Positions 9,489 through 18,914 of a stretch of DNA of 64,000 nt are shown here, piece after piece (position 1 is the first letter of the stretch; each line of letters starts with the position of its first letter). Under the pieces are notes generated by a model, which was not told the origin of the DNA, did no database searches, and saw only the letters and a program-made list of their open reading frames with translations. The translations under genes and the position numbers were made by a program. The stretch comes from Ketogulonicigenium robustum (GTDB taxonomy: Bacteria; Pseudomonadota; Alphaproteobacteria; Rhodobacterales; Rhodobacteraceae). The DNA is taken from NCBI RefSeq assembly GCF_002117445.1, contig NZ_CP019937.1, positions 2,388,468-2,452,467 of the forward strand, in the 5' to 3' direction.

Positions 9489-10544
9489 TCAGCGCCGATT
9501 GTTGTCTTGCCCGCGCGAACTTTGCGCCTTTGCGATTGACGCAAGCCGCAGCAACATCCGTTCGACCAGCGGCCCTTGCGGGGGCGGGTTTGCAGATCGC
9601 AAACGCAGGTCAGTTTCCAAAATGGTTTGCAACGCGCCCTCGACGCGGTCGGTTGTCCAGCCGCGCGACTGGGCGATGATGGCATCGCGGCGTGGGCCGA
9701 AAACGGGGGGCTGCGCGCTGGATAGCCCCTCGGCCACGCCGCCGGGGTGCGTCATGGCAGCGTGGAGCTGACGGAAATGGCGCAGGGTGGCGATGCACAG
9801 GCCCACAGGCTGCACGCCTTGGGCGTACAGCAGTCGCATCTGCCCCGCGATCTCGCCGCGCCGCCCCAGTGCAACGGTGGCGATCAAGCTGTCTGTATCT
9901 GCCTCGTGACTTTGGGGGGCGTTGGCGGCGATATCTGCAGCAGACACCGGCGCAGCATCACCCATCTTGAAAAGCGACAATTTTTCAATGGTTTGCCGCA
10001 AATCGCCCGGATCAAGCAGTTTGGATAGGGACAAGATGGCGACCCGCCCATCGTCGGCCACTTGCGTCAGGCCAGCCGTTGCCAGCATCTGCATCACCTC
10101 GTCGGGCGAGGGCGGATCATCGTAAAGGACGACAGCGGCGAAACGAGGCGCGCCTTCGGCCAATTTGCGCAGGCTGGATCGCGCCGTCAGCGCGCCTGCG
10201 GTGATGATCAGCTGCGCGTCGCCCGCCTGCCATTCTTTCATGGCTTTGCCGATCACCGCCGACAGCCCGTCTGTCGCATCTTCCAGCAGCACCGCCCGCG
10301 GCCCCGGAAAAAACCCGATGGCCTTGAGGGCGTCCAGCAGCATCGCGCCATCTTTGCGCAGGTCTGCAGCGGGGATGCGTGTCAGGCGCATCTCGGCCTC
10401 GGCGTTGGGGCCAAGCAGCGCGGATAGCACCTGCCGACGCCGTTCGGCCACCCGGACCTGATCCTCGCCGGCGATCAACGCACCCATCCCTGCAGGGTCG
10501 GGCCGCTGGAAAAAAGCCAGCGCGTCGCGGGCGTTCAGCTTCAT
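9489..10544 (-). CDS. holA: DNA polymerase III subunit delta
   Basis: HolA (351 aa) is the clamp-loader subunit that opens the beta sliding clamp. Recognisable parts are the N-terminal LIAGEDQVRVAERRRQVLSALLG (about residues 22-45), the FFPGPRAVLLEDATDG segment near residue 80 and the C-terminal helical domain with QVLFPRR-like basic helices. Length is normal for alphaproteobacteria. The start shares TAATG with the lptE stop. Gene order leuS-lptE-holA is common in proteobacteria. Confidence 0.93.
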   Translation of the reverse strand: MKLNARDALAFFQRPDPAGMGALIAGEDQVRVAERRRQVLSALLGPNAEAEMRLTRIPAADLRKDGAMLLDALKAIGFFPGPRAVLLEDATDGLSAVIGKAMKEWQAGDAQLIITAGALTARSSLRKLAEGAPRFAAVVLYDDPPSPDEVMQMLATAGLTQVADDGRVAILSLSKLLDPGDLRQTIEKLSLFKMGDAAPVSAADIAANAPQSHEADTDSLIATVALGRRGEIAGQMRLLYAQGVQPVGLCIATLRHFRQLHAAMTHPGGVAEGLSSAQPPVFGPRRDAIIAQSRGWTTDRVEGALQTILETDLRLRSANPPPQGPLVERMLLRLASIAKAQSSRGQDNNRR

Positions 10545-11053
10545 TACGGTGCGGGCGTGGCCGCGGTAGCGACCAGCAATTGCGTGACGATCCGTTCCGC
10601 CAGCAGGCGGGCCAGGCGATCCTCGGCGTCGACCCTTGCGGCCGCAACCGCGCGGGTCGAGGCTGATGCCGAATAGCCCGTAAACGCATCGACTGTGCCG
10701 CTGGCGACCACGCGCCCGCCCGAATCAGTCAGCCTGTACTGGGCCGTTCCAGGGATAGTGTAGCGCAAAATCTCGCCCCCGCGCGTCTCGGCCGAGGTCA
10801 CAACACTGGTCGAGACGCTGACGCTGAGGGCCATTTCGCTGCCTTCACCCAGCGAATCACGCAGGGCTTGGCGCAGCCGATAAGCCAGCGCGGTTTCGGG
10901 AATCGCGTAGCTGATCCGGTTTGTCAGATGGTTTGCAGGGCCTGACGGGCCGTAGACCGGCGAAAATCCGCAACCGGCTAGGGCACCGGCCAACAGGACG
11001 GCCACCCCCGCAAGGGCGGCGCGTCGGGCGAGGGGCGCGCTAGGCCACCACAT
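10544..11053 (-). CDS. lptE: LPS-assembly lipoprotein LptE
   Basis: LptE plugs the LptD translocon that places LPS in the outer leaflet. This 169-aa protein has a signal peptide with lipobox (LAGC, Cys28), then [10 protein letters not shown], which matches the alphaproteobacterial start of the mature protein, and a region [25 protein letters not shown] typical of LptE. It overlaps the leuS end by 14 bases and the holA start by one base, so all three are probably co-translated. Confidence 0.9.
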   Translation of the reverse strand: MWWPSAPLARRAALAGVAVLLAGALAGCGFSPVYGPSGPANHLTNRISYAIPETALAYRLRQALRDSLGEGSEMALSVSVSTSVVTSAETRGGEILRYTIPGTAQYRLTDSGGRVVASGTVDAFTGYSASASTRAVAAARVDAEDRLARLLAERIVTQLLVATAATPAP

Positions 11054-13604
11054 TGACGATGCGCCCCGGAACGACGATCAGCTTCTTGGGGGCGTTCCCC
11101 TCTAGCACCTTTTGCACGGCGGGGTCGGCCAGAACCAGCGCCTCGATTTCGGCGGCAGGCATGTCTTTGGGCACTGTCACTTCCGACCGGCGCTTGCCGT
11201 TGATCTGGATCGGCAGCGTCACGCTGTCTTCCACCAGCATGCTTTCGTCGGCCTGCGGCCATGGGGCCAAGGCGCAAAGACCTTCGCCGCCCAGCATCGC
11301 CCAGATTTCTTCGGACAAGTGCGGGGTCATCGGTGCCATCAGCTGGGCCAATGCCAACGTGGCGCTGCGCCGCGCGCCGCGGCTGGCACCGGATTTCGAC
11401 AGCGCATTCGCGAAGGTGTAGATCCGCGCGATGGCGGCGTTAAAGCCGAAGCTTTCCACCCCGCCCGTGACATCCGCAATGGTGCGGTGCATCTGGCGCA
11501 GCAGGTCTGAATCGGCGTTGGCATCGCCCGCGTCGTCGCCATGCGCAACGTCCCATCCCATGCGGAAGACGCGCGACAGGAACCGGTGGGCGGCTTCGGC
11601 GCCCGATGCCGTCCATTCCACGTCACGTTCGGGCGGGCTGTCGGACAGCACGAACCAGCGCGCAGTATCGGCGCCATAGGTCGAAACGATAGAAACGGGG
11701 TCGACCACGTTCTTCTTCGACTTCGACATTTTGGCTGACGGGATGATCTCGACTGCCTCGCCCGTTGCCTTCAGCGCGCCGTTTTCGACGTCTTCGGGGA
11801 AGTGGTAGACAGGGCGGCCATTGTTGTCGGTCGTCTTGTAAATTTCATGTGTGACCATGCCTTGCGTGAACAGCGCATCGAACGGTTCAGTCGCGGTGGC
11901 GGGCAGGTGCCCCGTGGCGTGCATCGCGCGTGCAAAGAAACGCGAATACAGCAGATGCAAAATGGCGTGCTCGATCCCGCCGATATATTGGTCGACGTTC
12001 ATCCAGTAATCGACATCTTCCTTTACCGTCGGCGTCGTCGCGTGGGCATTGGTAAAGCGCGTGTAATACCAGCTGGAATCGACAAATGTGTCCATCGTGT
12101 CGGTTTCGCGCAGGGCCGCGCGGCCGCAAACGGGGCAGTTGGTGTTGCGCCATGTCGGGTGGCGGTCAAGCGGGTTGCCGGGCACGTCAAAGGTGACATC
12201 ATCGGGCAGGCGGACGGGCAGGTTCTCTTTCTTCTCGGGAACGGTGCCGCAGCTTTCGCAGTGCACGACCGGAATGGGGCAGCCCCAATAACGCTGACGC
12301 GACAGGCCCCAGTCGCGCAGGCGGAACTTCGTCACGCCTTGGCCGACGCCGTTCGCCTCGCAAAACGCGATGGCGCTCTCGATCCCTTCGTTGCCGGTCT
12401 GCTGTTCTTCACCGGCAAAGCCGCCGACATAGGCGATCTTTTCGGTCTTTAGCGGGGCAAAGGCGGGGCCGCCGTCTTCGGGCGCGGTATAGGCGGCGTC
12501 GCCCAACGGGCGCAGCACCGATACCACGGGCAGGTCATATTTACGCGCGAAATCCAGATCGCGCTGGTCATGTGCGGGGCAGCCGAAGATCGCGCCGGTA
12601 CCGTAATCCATCAGGATGAAGTTGGCGATATAGACCGGCAATTCCCACGAGGTATCGAACGGGTGGCGCACGCGCAGGCCGGTGTCAAAACCCTTCTTTT
12701 CAGCCTTTTCAAGGGCTTCTTCGGTCGTGCCGCCTTTGCGGGCATCGGCGCAGAAGGCGGCGATGTCGGCGTTTTCGGCTTCCAACTTTTTCGCGATGGG
12801 GTGGTCGGGCGAGATGCCGACAAAGCTTGCGCCCATCAGTGTGTCGGGGCGGGTAGTGTAAACCTCGATCCGGTCGGTGCCGGCGGCTTCTTCATCCGTG
12901 ACGGAAAACGCGAATTGCAACCCGCGCGAGCGGCCGATCCAGTTGCCCTGCATCAGCTTGACCTTGGCCGGCCAGTTGTCCAAGCCGTCCAGCGCGCTCA
13001 GCAATTCAGGCGAGTATTCCGAGATTTTGAAGAACCATTGCGTCAGCTCGCGCCGTTCCACATCGGCGCCAGACCGCCAGCCTTTGCCGTCAATGACCTG
13101 TTCGTTGGCCAGAACAGTCATGTCGATCGGGTCCCAGTTCACAACCGCATTTTTGCGGTAAACCAAGCCCTTATCCAACATGTCGATGAACAGGGATTGT
13201 TGCTGGCCGTAGTATTCGGGGTCGCATGTCGCGAATTCGCGGCTCCAGTCGATCGAGAAACCCAGCGGCTTCATCTGGTCGCGCATGTCCGCGATGTTTT
13301 GGTATGTCCAATCCTTGGGGTGCCCGCCCGAGGCCATGGCCGCGTTTTCTGCGGGCATGCCGAACGCGTCCCACCCCATCGGGTGCAGTACGGCATGACC
13401 CGTTGCGCGTTTATAGCGGGCGATTACGTCGCCCATCGTGTAGTTGCGGACGTGGCCCATGTGGATGCGCCCCGACGGATAGGGGAACATTTCCAGCACA
13501 TAGTATTTCGGCTTGTCGTCAGAGCGTACGGCCTTGGCGGCCTCGGCCTCATCCCAAGCGGCTTGCCATTTGGCTTCGATCTCGGTGGCAGAATAGCGGG
13601 ACAT
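11040..13604 (-). CDS. leuS: Leucyl-tRNA synthetase
   Basis: LeuS charges tRNA-Leu. The protein is 854 aa from the ATG at 13604 ([14 protein letters not shown]); a longer frame to 13733 reads non-family sequence into the porin terminator. The class I signatures are both present: PSGRIHMGH at residues 43-51 and KMSKSKK near residue 624. The editing-domain segment ([19 protein letters not shown]) and the zinc-type cysteines CGTVPE and NCPVCGR are also seen. The ribosome-binding site is weak (GGATTGCCCCC). It leads the leuS-lptE-holA operon. Confidence 0.97.
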   Translation of the reverse strand: MSRYSATEIEAKWQAAWDEAEAAKAVRSDDKPKYYVLEMFPYPSGRIHMGHVRNYTMGDVIARYKRATGHAVLHPMGWDAFGMPAENAAMASGGHPKDWTYQNIADMRDQMKPLGFSIDWSREFATCDPEYYGQQQSLFIDMLDKGLVYRKNAVVNWDPIDMTVLANEQVIDGKGWRSGADVERRELTQWFFKISEYSPELLSALDGLDNWPAKVKLMQGNWIGRSRGLQFAFSVTDEEAAGTDRIEVYTTRPDTLMGASFVGISPDHPIAKKLEAENADIAAFCADARKGGTTEEALEKAEKKGFDTGLRVRHPFDTSWELPVYIANFILMDYGTGAIFGCPAHDQRDLDFARKYDLPVVSVLRPLGDAAYTAPEDGGPAFAPLKTEKIAYVGGFAGEEQQTGNEGIESAIAFCEANGVGQGVTKFRLRDWGLSRQRYWGCPIPVVHCESCGTVPEKKENLPVRLPDDVTFDVPGNPLDRHPTWRNTNCPVCGRAALRETDTMDTFVDSSWYYTRFTNAHATTPTVKEDVDYWMNVDQYIGGIEHAILHLLYSRFFARAMHATGHLPATATEPFDALFTQGMVTHEIYKTTDNNGRPVYHFPEDVENGALKATGEAVEIIPSAKMSKSKKNVVDPVSIVSTYGADTARWFVLSDSPPERDVEWTASGAEAAHRFLSRVFRMGWDVAHGDDAGDANADSDLLRQMHRTIADVTGGVESFGFNAAIARIYTFANALSKSGASRGARRSATLALAQLMAPMTPHLSEEIWAMLGGEGLCALAPWPQADESMLVEDSVTLPIQINGKRRSEVTVPKDMPAAEIEALVLADPAVQKVLEGNAPKKLIVVPGRIVNVVA

Positions 13605-13685
13605 AGAAGGGGGCAATCCTTTGGGGGTAATGGCGGTATTTGCCGTGGGTTTTACCCTGTCTTGGCGCGTGTTTCCATAGCCCGC

Positions 13686-13717
13686 AAAAGGAAAGGGCGG
13701 CCCGAAGGCCGCCCCCC
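13686..13717 (-). terminator. Porin terminator
   Basis: On the minus strand GGGCGGC and GCCGCCC pair around a short loop (stem arms 13695-13701 and 13708-13714), followed by TTTCCTTTT. It lies about 30 bases after the porin stop and before leuS. Confidence 0.8.
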
Positions 13718-13742
13718 TTTGGCGAAGTGCCAAGTTCTTGAA

Positions 13743-15020
13743 TTAGAACTTGAACGAAACTTCGACGGTGGTGCCGTTTTGCCATTCCAGCTTGCCGACT
13801 TCGTCGTCGTCCAGGTAGCTGTTCGAGGTTTCGTCTGCATCAACATACGAGACCAGCAGTTTTGCGCCCGAACCCAGGTCATAGGTGCCGCCGACGTAGT
13901 AGGCTTCGCCGCTGCCGATGTTCCAGCTGTCACGCGACAGGTAACCGGCATTGAGCGCCAAACCGTTATCCAGTTTGTAGCCGCCTTCCAGTACGACACG
14001 AGCGTCACGGCCGCCGATACCAGCGTTGTTTGCCAGACGCTCACCGTAGTCTAGCGAGATGTCGAAGCCGTTCGAAGCGTAGGCAACTTTGACGCCGTAG
14101 AAGACGTTCTCGTCAACGAAGTCGCTGATGTCGCCGTCTTCATAAACCAGCCAGCCGCTGAGCGCGACGGGGCCGATCGGGTACGAGGCCGACAGACCCA
14201 GCGAGCTTTGCGAGTAGCCGTTGGCCGAAGTCGCGCCGCCGATTGTAAAATCGTCTGCATAGTTGGTGTAGGCATAGGACAGACGCATCGAAGCGCCAGC
14301 GTAGGTGGTGCCAACCGACAGCGCGTAGATTTCGTTCTCGTTGAGGTCGTCGCCTACTTTGTGGATGTAGACGTCGTTGGTCAGCGGGTTGTTGTCGTGG
14401 TCCCACATGGCGAAGTATTCGTCATCGCCTTTGCCTTGGTAGGCGAACACAACGTCGAACTGGCCGAAGGTGGTCGAAGCAGCCAGGTTCCATTGGCCCA
14501 TGACGCTGTCATTGGTGCGGTTGGTCGGGCTTTCAACGTCGTTTGCGCTGACGGGGGTCGAGACCGACACAACGACGTCGCCGTAGTTGATGTCGCCGCG
14601 CAGGGTGTATTCGCCGTCTTGCTCCGAGAAGCCGTCTGCGAACATGGCGCCAGCGGCTTTCCATGCGTCAACTGCCGAGAACTCGTAGTCGCCGAAGTAC
14701 AGGCCGCCCAGGTCGCCAGCGGTCAACCACAGTTGCAGGTTCGACGTGGTGACGCTGCTACCCAAGCTGTTGCTGGCAACGCCATTGATACGGAACTTAC
14801 CGCCGAAGGTCAGGCCGTTGTCCAGCTCTTGCGACAGGCCTGCGTACAGGCGAGCGCGCCAGTAGAAGCCGTAGTTGTCGTCCAGGCGGGCGCCGGTGGT
14901 GGTGTGGTAGGCTTCTTTGTCGTTGTAGCCCAAACGTGCGTCACCGGTGAAGGTGACTTCTGCGGCTGCAGCGCCAGCGAAGGCGGTCAGTGCGGCCGAA
15001 GCCAGAAGGATGCGTTTCAT
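13743..15020 (-). CDS. Outer-membrane porin (Rhodobacter type)
   Basis: A 425-aa general-diffusion porin. The signal peptide is MKRILLASAALTAFAGAAAA, with mature VTFTGDARLGY. The protein shows alternating beta strands throughout and ends in VEVSFKF, with the terminal Phe that the BAM machinery recognises. The long Asp/Asn-rich loops (DNNPLTNDVY, VDADETSNSYLDDDE) are typical of acidic extracellular loops, and the family is the Gram-negative porin/Rhodobacter porin group. GAGGGAC precedes the ATG. Two inverted repeats lie just upstream. Codon use looks strongly biased, as expected for an abundant protein. Confidence 0.92.
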   Translation of the reverse strand: MKRILLASAALTAFAGAAAAEVTFTGDARLGYNDKEAYHTTTGARLDDNYGFYWRARLYAGLSQELDNGLTFGGKFRINGVASNSLGSSVTTSNLQLWLTAGDLGGLYFGDYEFSAVDAWKAAGAMFADGFSEQDGEYTLRGDINYGDVVVSVSTPVSANDVESPTNRTNDSVMGQWNLAASTTFGQFDVVFAYQGKGDDEYFAMWDHDNNPLTNDVYIHKVGDDLNENEIYALSVGTTYAGASMRLSYAYTNYADDFTIGGATSANGYSQSSLGLSASYPIGPVALSGWLVYEDGDISDFVDENVFYGVKVAYASNGFDISLDYGERLANNAGIGGRDARVVLEGGYKLDNGLALNAGYLSRDSWNIGSGEAYYVGGTYDLGSGAKLLVSYVDADETSNSYLDDDEVGKLEWQNGTTVEVSFKF

Positions 15021-15035
15021 TTTGTCCCTCGTGTT

Positions 15036-15051
15036 GCATTCCCGAGAATGC
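15036..15051 (-). repeat. Short hairpin next to porin ribosome-binding site
   Basis: GCATTC and GAATGC form a perfect six-base stem with a four-base loop. It ends six bases from the GAGGGAC Shine-Dalgarno sequence of the porin gene, so it would sit in the 5' leader of the mRNA. Confidence 0.6.
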
Positions 15052-15087
15052 CAGTTTGCCTAGCATTGCCGGATTGTTTGCGCTGAC

Positions 15088-15120
15088 GATGGTGGTCAGA
15101 CAAGTAATTTGACCACCATC
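15088..15120. promoter_or_regulatory. Perfect 11-bp inverted repeat upstream of porin
   Basis: GATGGTGGTCA (15088-15098) is exactly mirrored by TGACCACCATC (15110-15120), with an 11-base AT-richer spacer. It lies about 70-100 bases before the porin start, in the 221-base divergent gap shared with the yggS-type gene. It could be an operator for a dimeric regulator or a stem in the porin leader. No T-run follows on either strand, so it is not a terminator. The rest of this gap holds nothing else I can name. Confidence 0.6.
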
Positions 15121-15241
15121 CTCCCGTGTTCGGCGCACCTGATGCAATGTCGCCACACAGGTGGCGTGCGCCATCCATTAGGGGTAATGTTTCAAAAGGC
15201 ATCTGCCAGATGCACGATTCCTTAACGATGAGCCGATTTAA

Positions 15242-15898
15242 ATGCCGCTTCCCGATATTATCGCCCGTGTCCGCCAGGCCGAGGCTGCCGCAGGCCGCCC
15301 CGCGGGCGATGTCACGTTGATCGCCGTGTCGAAAGTGCAGCCCAACGCGCGTGTCGAGGCTGTTTTAAACGAGGGGCAACGGGTATTTGGCGAGAACCGC
15401 GTGCAAGAGGCAGCGGGTAAATGGCCCGATTTTGCCGCGCGTTTCGCGGGGGTCAGCGTGCACCTCATCGGCCCGCTGCAGACCAACAAAGCCCGTCAGG
15501 CGATGGACCTGTTTGGCGCCATCCATACCCTAGACCGTTTACGTCTTGCTGAAACCTTTGCACGACTTGCGCAAGAAATGGGCAAATGTCCGGATATGTT
15601 CGTTCAGGTGAACACGGGGTCCGAGCCGCAAAAGGCGGGCTGCTTCCCTGACGAGGTCGATTCGCTGGTTAACGCGGCCCGCGCGCTGGATTTGCCAGTC
15701 GTTGGTCTGATGTGCATTCCGCCCGCCGATTTTGACCCAGCCCCGCATTTCGCGATGCTGGCCGGCATGGCCGCGCGCAATGGCTTGGCGGGCCTGTCCA
15801 TGGGCATGAGCGGTGACTTTGAAACGGCCATCGCGCACGGGGCCACGCATGTGCGTGTCGGATCGGCGATCTTTGGCGACCGCACGGCTGCGCATTAA
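15242..15898 (+). CDS. YggS/PROSC-type pyridoxal phosphate homeostasis protein
   Basis: A 218-aa single-domain PLP-binding protein that buffers PLP and affects amino-acid and keto-acid pools. The PLP lysine is in IAVSKVQP (about residue 30). HLIGPLQTNK (about 78-87) and LSMGMSGDFETAIAHGATHVRVGSAIFG near the C-terminus bind the cofactor. Length is normal. The ribosome-binding site before ATG 15242 is poor, with no purine-rich run closer than GATGAG. It is divergent from the porin and convergent with the exonuclease gene. Confidence 0.92.
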   Translation: MPLPDIIARVRQAEAAAGRPAGDVTLIAVSKVQPNARVEAVLNEGQRVFGENRVQEAAGKWPDFAARFAGVSVHLIGPLQTNKARQAMDLFGAIHTLDRLRLAETFARLAQEMGKCPDMFVQVNTGSEPQKAGCFPDEVDSLVNAARALDLPVVGLMCIPPADFDPAPHFAMLAGMAARNGLAGLSMGMSGDFETAIAHGATHVRVGSAIFGDRTAAH

Positions 15899-15916
15899 CG
15901 GACGAGGCGCTGGCCT

Positions 15917-16705
15917 CTACAAATCGAAGGTCGCAAAGACAGGCACGTGATCGGATGGGCCGTCCCACGCGCGGACGGGGCGCAGAACGCGGCTGGAATG
16001 GCCCGCATTCGCAATATCGCGCGTGGCCCAGATGTGGTCCAGCCGGCGGCCCTTGTCGGCGGCATCCCAATCGGGCGAGCGGTACGACCACCAGCTATAA
16101 AGCCGCCCCTCGGGGATATTGGCGCGGGTGATGTCGACCCACTCACCAGCATCTTGGGCTGCACCCAAATGTTCGACTTCGATCGGCGTGTGGCTGACAA
16201 TCTTCAGCAGCGCCTTGTGGTTCCAGACGTCGTCTTCGCGCGGGGCAATGTTCAGATCGCCGACCATGATCGACTTTTGCGGTTTTTCCGCGTGGAAGTG
16301 GTCGCGCATCTGCGTCAAGTAATCCAGCTTTTGGCCGAATTTCAGGTTCTTCTCGCGGTCGGGAATGTCGCCGCCTGCGGGAACATAAAAGTTGTGGATG
16401 GTCACGCCATTGTCCAGCTGGCCTGCGACATGGCGGGCATGGCCCAGTGCGGCAAAATCAAACGCGCTAACCTCGCGGATCGGTAGCCGCGACAGGATGG
16501 CGACGCCGTTATACCCCTTTTGCCCGCGCGCGATCATGTGGCTGTAGCCCAACGCCTTGAACACATCCACGGGGATCAGCTCGACCGGTGACTTGCATTC
16601 CTGCAAGCACAGCACATCGGGCATTTCCTCGCGCAGCAGACGCGCGACCAGTTCGGCCCGCAAACGGACCGAATTGATGTTCCAAGTGGCAAGGGTGAAG
16701 GTCAT
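15917..16705 (-). CDS. xth: Exodeoxyribonuclease III
   Basis: A 262-aa AP endonuclease/3'-5' exonuclease of the EEP family, acting in base-excision repair. Visible motifs in order are TWNINSVRLR (residues 7-16), CLQECKSP with the metal-binding Glu, YNGVAILSR, MVGDLNIAPREDDVWN and the C-terminal RLDHIW plus SDHVPVFATF with the catalytic His. Start ATG 16705; length is normal for XthA. Confidence 0.95.
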   Translation of the reverse strand: MTFTLATWNINSVRLRAELVARLLREEMPDVLCLQECKSPVELIPVDVFKALGYSHMIARGQKGYNGVAILSRLPIREVSAFDFAALGHARHVAGQLDNGVTIHNFYVPAGGDIPDREKNLKFGQKLDYLTQMRDHFHAEKPQKSIMVGDLNIAPREDDVWNHKALLKIVSHTPIEVEHLGAAQDAGEWVDITRANIPEGRLYSWWSYRSPDWDAADKGRRLDHIWATRDIANAGHSSRVLRPVRAWDGPSDHVPVFATFDL

Positions 16706-16772
16706 CGGGCATCCTCGGGGCTGTGCGCGGCGACCCTAACGGGGCTTGGACGGGAAATTAAGCCCCAAAGCA

Positions 16773-16802
16773 AAACGCCGGGGCAGTGCGGCCCCGGCGT
16801 TT
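16773..16802. terminator. Hairpin terminator after the response-regulator gene
   Basis: A 12-base perfect stem (AAACGCCGGGGC / GCCCCGGCGTTT) with a six-base loop lies directly downstream of the response-regulator stop and is followed on the minus strand by a T-rich tail. It also shields xth from read-through. Confidence 0.82.
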
Positions 16803-16809
16803 GCAAATG

Positions 16810-17496
16810 TCAGATGACCAGACGATAGCCGCCCGATTCCGTCACCAGCAGCTGTGCGTTCGAGGGATCGGCCTCGATCTTTTGGCGCAGGCGATAGATG
16901 TGGGTTTCCAGCGTGTGGGTGGTGACGCCGGCGTTATAGCCCCAGACCTCGTGCAGCAGCACGTCGCGCGCCACCACGCCCTCGGGCGCACGATAGAGGA
17001 ACTTCAGGATGTTGGTTTCTTTTTCCGTCAGACGGATCTTCTTGTCGTCCGTCGTGATCAGCATCTTGTGCGCGGGCTTGAAGATATACGGCCCCAGATT
17101 GAACACCGCGTCTTCCGATTGTTCGTGCGTGCGCAGTTGGGCGCGCAGGCGGGCCAAAAGTACGGGGAACTTGAACGGCTTTGTAATGTAGTCGTTCGCG
17201 CCCGAATCCAGCCCCAGAATGGTGTCGCTGTCGCTGTCATGGCCGGTCAGCATCAGAATGGGGCACTTCACGTTCTGCTTGCGCATCAGGCGGCAAAGCT
17301 CGCGCCCGTCGATGTCGGGCAGGCCCACGTCCAGAATGATCAGGTCGTAGTGGGGGTCTTTGACCCGCTCCAGCGCATCATGGCCGTTACCGGCTTCGAA
17401 TACGTCGAATTCCTCAGTCATCACCAGCTGTTCGCTGAGGGCCTCGCGCAGGTCGTCGTCGTCGTCGACCAGCAGGATTTTTTTCAGTTGGGCCAT
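16810..17496 (-). CDS. OmpR-family response regulator, CenR-like
   Basis: A 228-aa two-component regulator. The receiver domain (residues 5-120) has the acidic pocket DDDDD, phospho-acceptor Asp56 in LILDVGLP, the TG of LMLTGHD and Lys106 in ITKPF. The C-terminal winged helix has RLTEKETNILKFLYRAPEGVVARDVL and THTLETHIYRLRQKIE. The pattern resembles CenR, the envelope regulator of alphaproteobacteria; I cannot prove this without comparison. No histidine kinase is adjacent. The start is ATG 17496, preceded by GGAGA; the frame is open further upstream without family sequence. The divergent neighbour is a cell-wall L,D-transpeptidase, which fits an envelope role. Confidence 0.88.
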   Translation of the reverse strand: MAQLKKILLVDDDDDLREALSEQLVMTEEFDVFEAGNGHDALERVKDPHYDLIILDVGLPDIDGRELCRLMRKQNVKCPILMLTGHDSDSDTILGLDSGANDYITKPFKFPVLLARLRAQLRTHEQSEDAVFNLGPYIFKPAHKMLITTDDKKIRLTEKETNILKFLYRAPEGVVARDVLLHEVWGYNAGVTTHTLETHIYRLRQKIEADPSNAQLLVTESGGYRLVI

Positions 17497-17640
17497 GATC
17501 ACGTCTCCATGAAATGCCGTGTTTCGCTTGTGTTGCAGGTGGTTCACGGCAGCAGGCGTTGCAAGCTATGCTACAACGGGTCACGCGCTCGTGTCATTTC
17601 GGGGCGATTGTTTCAGGATTATTGCAGGGAAAGGGGCCGG

Positions 17641-18180
17641 ATGGGCCAAGATACACTGTGGCTGACGCCCATGGGCCTGCTGTGGCGGGGGCAACGAATC
17701 GCCTGCACCATCGGGCGCGGCGGGTTGGTCGCCGACAAGCGCGAGGGCGACGGCGCCACTCCCTTCCACACCCTGCGGCTGAATGGCCTGTGGTATCGCC
17801 CCGACCGGCTGGCCCGCCCTGCGCCATGGGCGCGCCCCATCGGTCCGCTTGATCTGTGGTCGGATGACAGCGCTGCGCCCGATTACAACCAACCCGTGCG
17901 CGCGCCCTACGCCCCCAGCCACGAACGCCTGCGCCGCGCCGATCCGATGTATGATCTGGTACTGACCACCGACTGGAACATGGACCCTGCCGTGCCCGGG
18001 CGCGGATCTGCGATTTTCCTGCACCAGTGGCGGCGGCGCGGTGCGCCGACGGCCGGTTGCATCGCGATGGCGCGGGGCGACCTGATCCGCCTCTGCCGTC
18101 AGGTGCAGCCCGGAACGCCCCTGCGCATCACGGGGATGCGCCTTGCCAATCGCACGCGCGGCACTATCTTCGATGCCTAG
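17641..18180 (+). CDS. L,D-transpeptidase-family protein (YkuD fold)
   Basis: A 179-aa protein with an L,D-transpeptidase catalytic motif. The pair needed is His128 in FLHQW and Cys140 in PTAGCIAM, a variant of the usual HxnSxGCxR pattern in which Ser is replaced by Ala and the final basic residue by Met. Such enzymes make 3-3 peptidoglycan crosslinks or attach proteins to it. No signal peptide is evident, although family members act in the periplasm. The ATG at 17641 follows GGAAAGGGG. It is divergent from the CenR-like regulator and 20 bases before the DsbA-like gene. Confidence 0.82.
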   Translation: MGQDTLWLTPMGLLWRGQRIACTIGRGGLVADKREGDGATPFHTLRLNGLWYRPDRLARPAPWARPIGPLDLWSDDSAAPDYNQPVRAPYAPSHERLRRADPMYDLVLTTDWNMDPAVPGRGSAIFLHQWRRRGAPTAGCIAMARGDLIRLCRQVQPGTPLRITGMRLANRTRGTIFDA

Positions 18181-18200
18181 CCAATATAAAGGGGGCCGCC

Positions 18201-18908
18201 ATGGCCGATGATGTGTTGAAGGTCGAGATCTGGTCCGATGTGATTTGCCCGTGGTGCTGGATCGGCAAGGCCCGCTTTGAGAAGGCGCTGGCCGGTTTTG
18301 CCCATGCCGACCGGGTCGAGGTCGTGCACCACGCCTTCCGCTTGGCCCCCGACGCCAATCCGCAGGACTTGTTCGAAAGCCTCGGGGCGAAGTTCGGCGG
18401 TGATGCGCAAACCGCGCGCCAAATGGTCGGCCGCGTCGTCGACGCCGCCGCGAACGAGGGGCTGACCTATAACCCCGAGGGGACCCAAAGCGGCGATACT
18501 ATCGACGCGCACCGCGTGATCAAGTTTGCCGCAGCGCAGGGCTTGGGCGATGTCGCGCTCGACCGCCTATACAAAGCCTATTTCACGGATGGCATCCACG
18601 TGGTCGATCGCGTCGCCCTGCTGGATGTCGCAGCCGAGGTCGGCCTGAACCGTGACGACGTCAAGGCGATGCTGGACAGCAATGCCTATGCCGATGCGGT
18701 CGAGGCTGATCAGGCCCAAGCCGCGCGCTATGGTGCCGGGGGCGTTCCGTTTTTTGTCATCGACGGAAAATACGGTATTTCGGGCGCACAAGAACCCGCG
18801 CTATTCGCGCAGGCGTTGGATCAAGTCTGGGCTGAAAGCGGCCGCAGCGCGCTGAAAACCCTGCAAGGCGACGGCGCGGTTTGCGGCCCCGACGGCTGCG
18901 CGATCTGA
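18201..18908 (+). CDS. DsbA-family (FrnE-like) thiol oxidoreductase
   Basis: A 235-aa thioredoxin-fold protein. The CPWC redox site is at residues 16-19 in WSDVICPWCWIGK, and a helical insert follows (LFESLGAKFGGDAQTARQM). The cis-proline region GVPFFVIDGKYGISGAQ near residue 185 marks the DsbA/FrnE family. No signal peptide is seen, so it is probably cytoplasmic, unlike DsbA itself. The ATG at 18201 follows AAAGGGGG. It sits 20 bases after the L,D-transpeptidase gene and is likely co-transcribed. The substrate is unknown. Confidence 0.88.
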   Translation: MADDVLKVEIWSDVICPWCWIGKARFEKALAGFAHADRVEVVHHAFRLAPDANPQDLFESLGAKFGGDAQTARQMVGRVVDAAANEGLTYNPEGTQSGDTIDAHRVIKFAAAQGLGDVALDRLYKAYFTDGIHVVDRVALLDVAAEVGLNRDDVKAMLDSNAYADAVEADQAQAARYGAGGVPFFVIDGKYGISGAQEPALFAQALDQVWAESGRSALKTLQGDGAVCGPDGCAI

Positions 18909-18914
18909 CGCGGC

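Noticed and set aside
12570..14054. Open frame of 494 codons antisense to leuS and the porin
   Set aside because: It crosses a terminator and two real genes on the other strand; composition is Arg/His/Gln-rich as expected of antisense frames.
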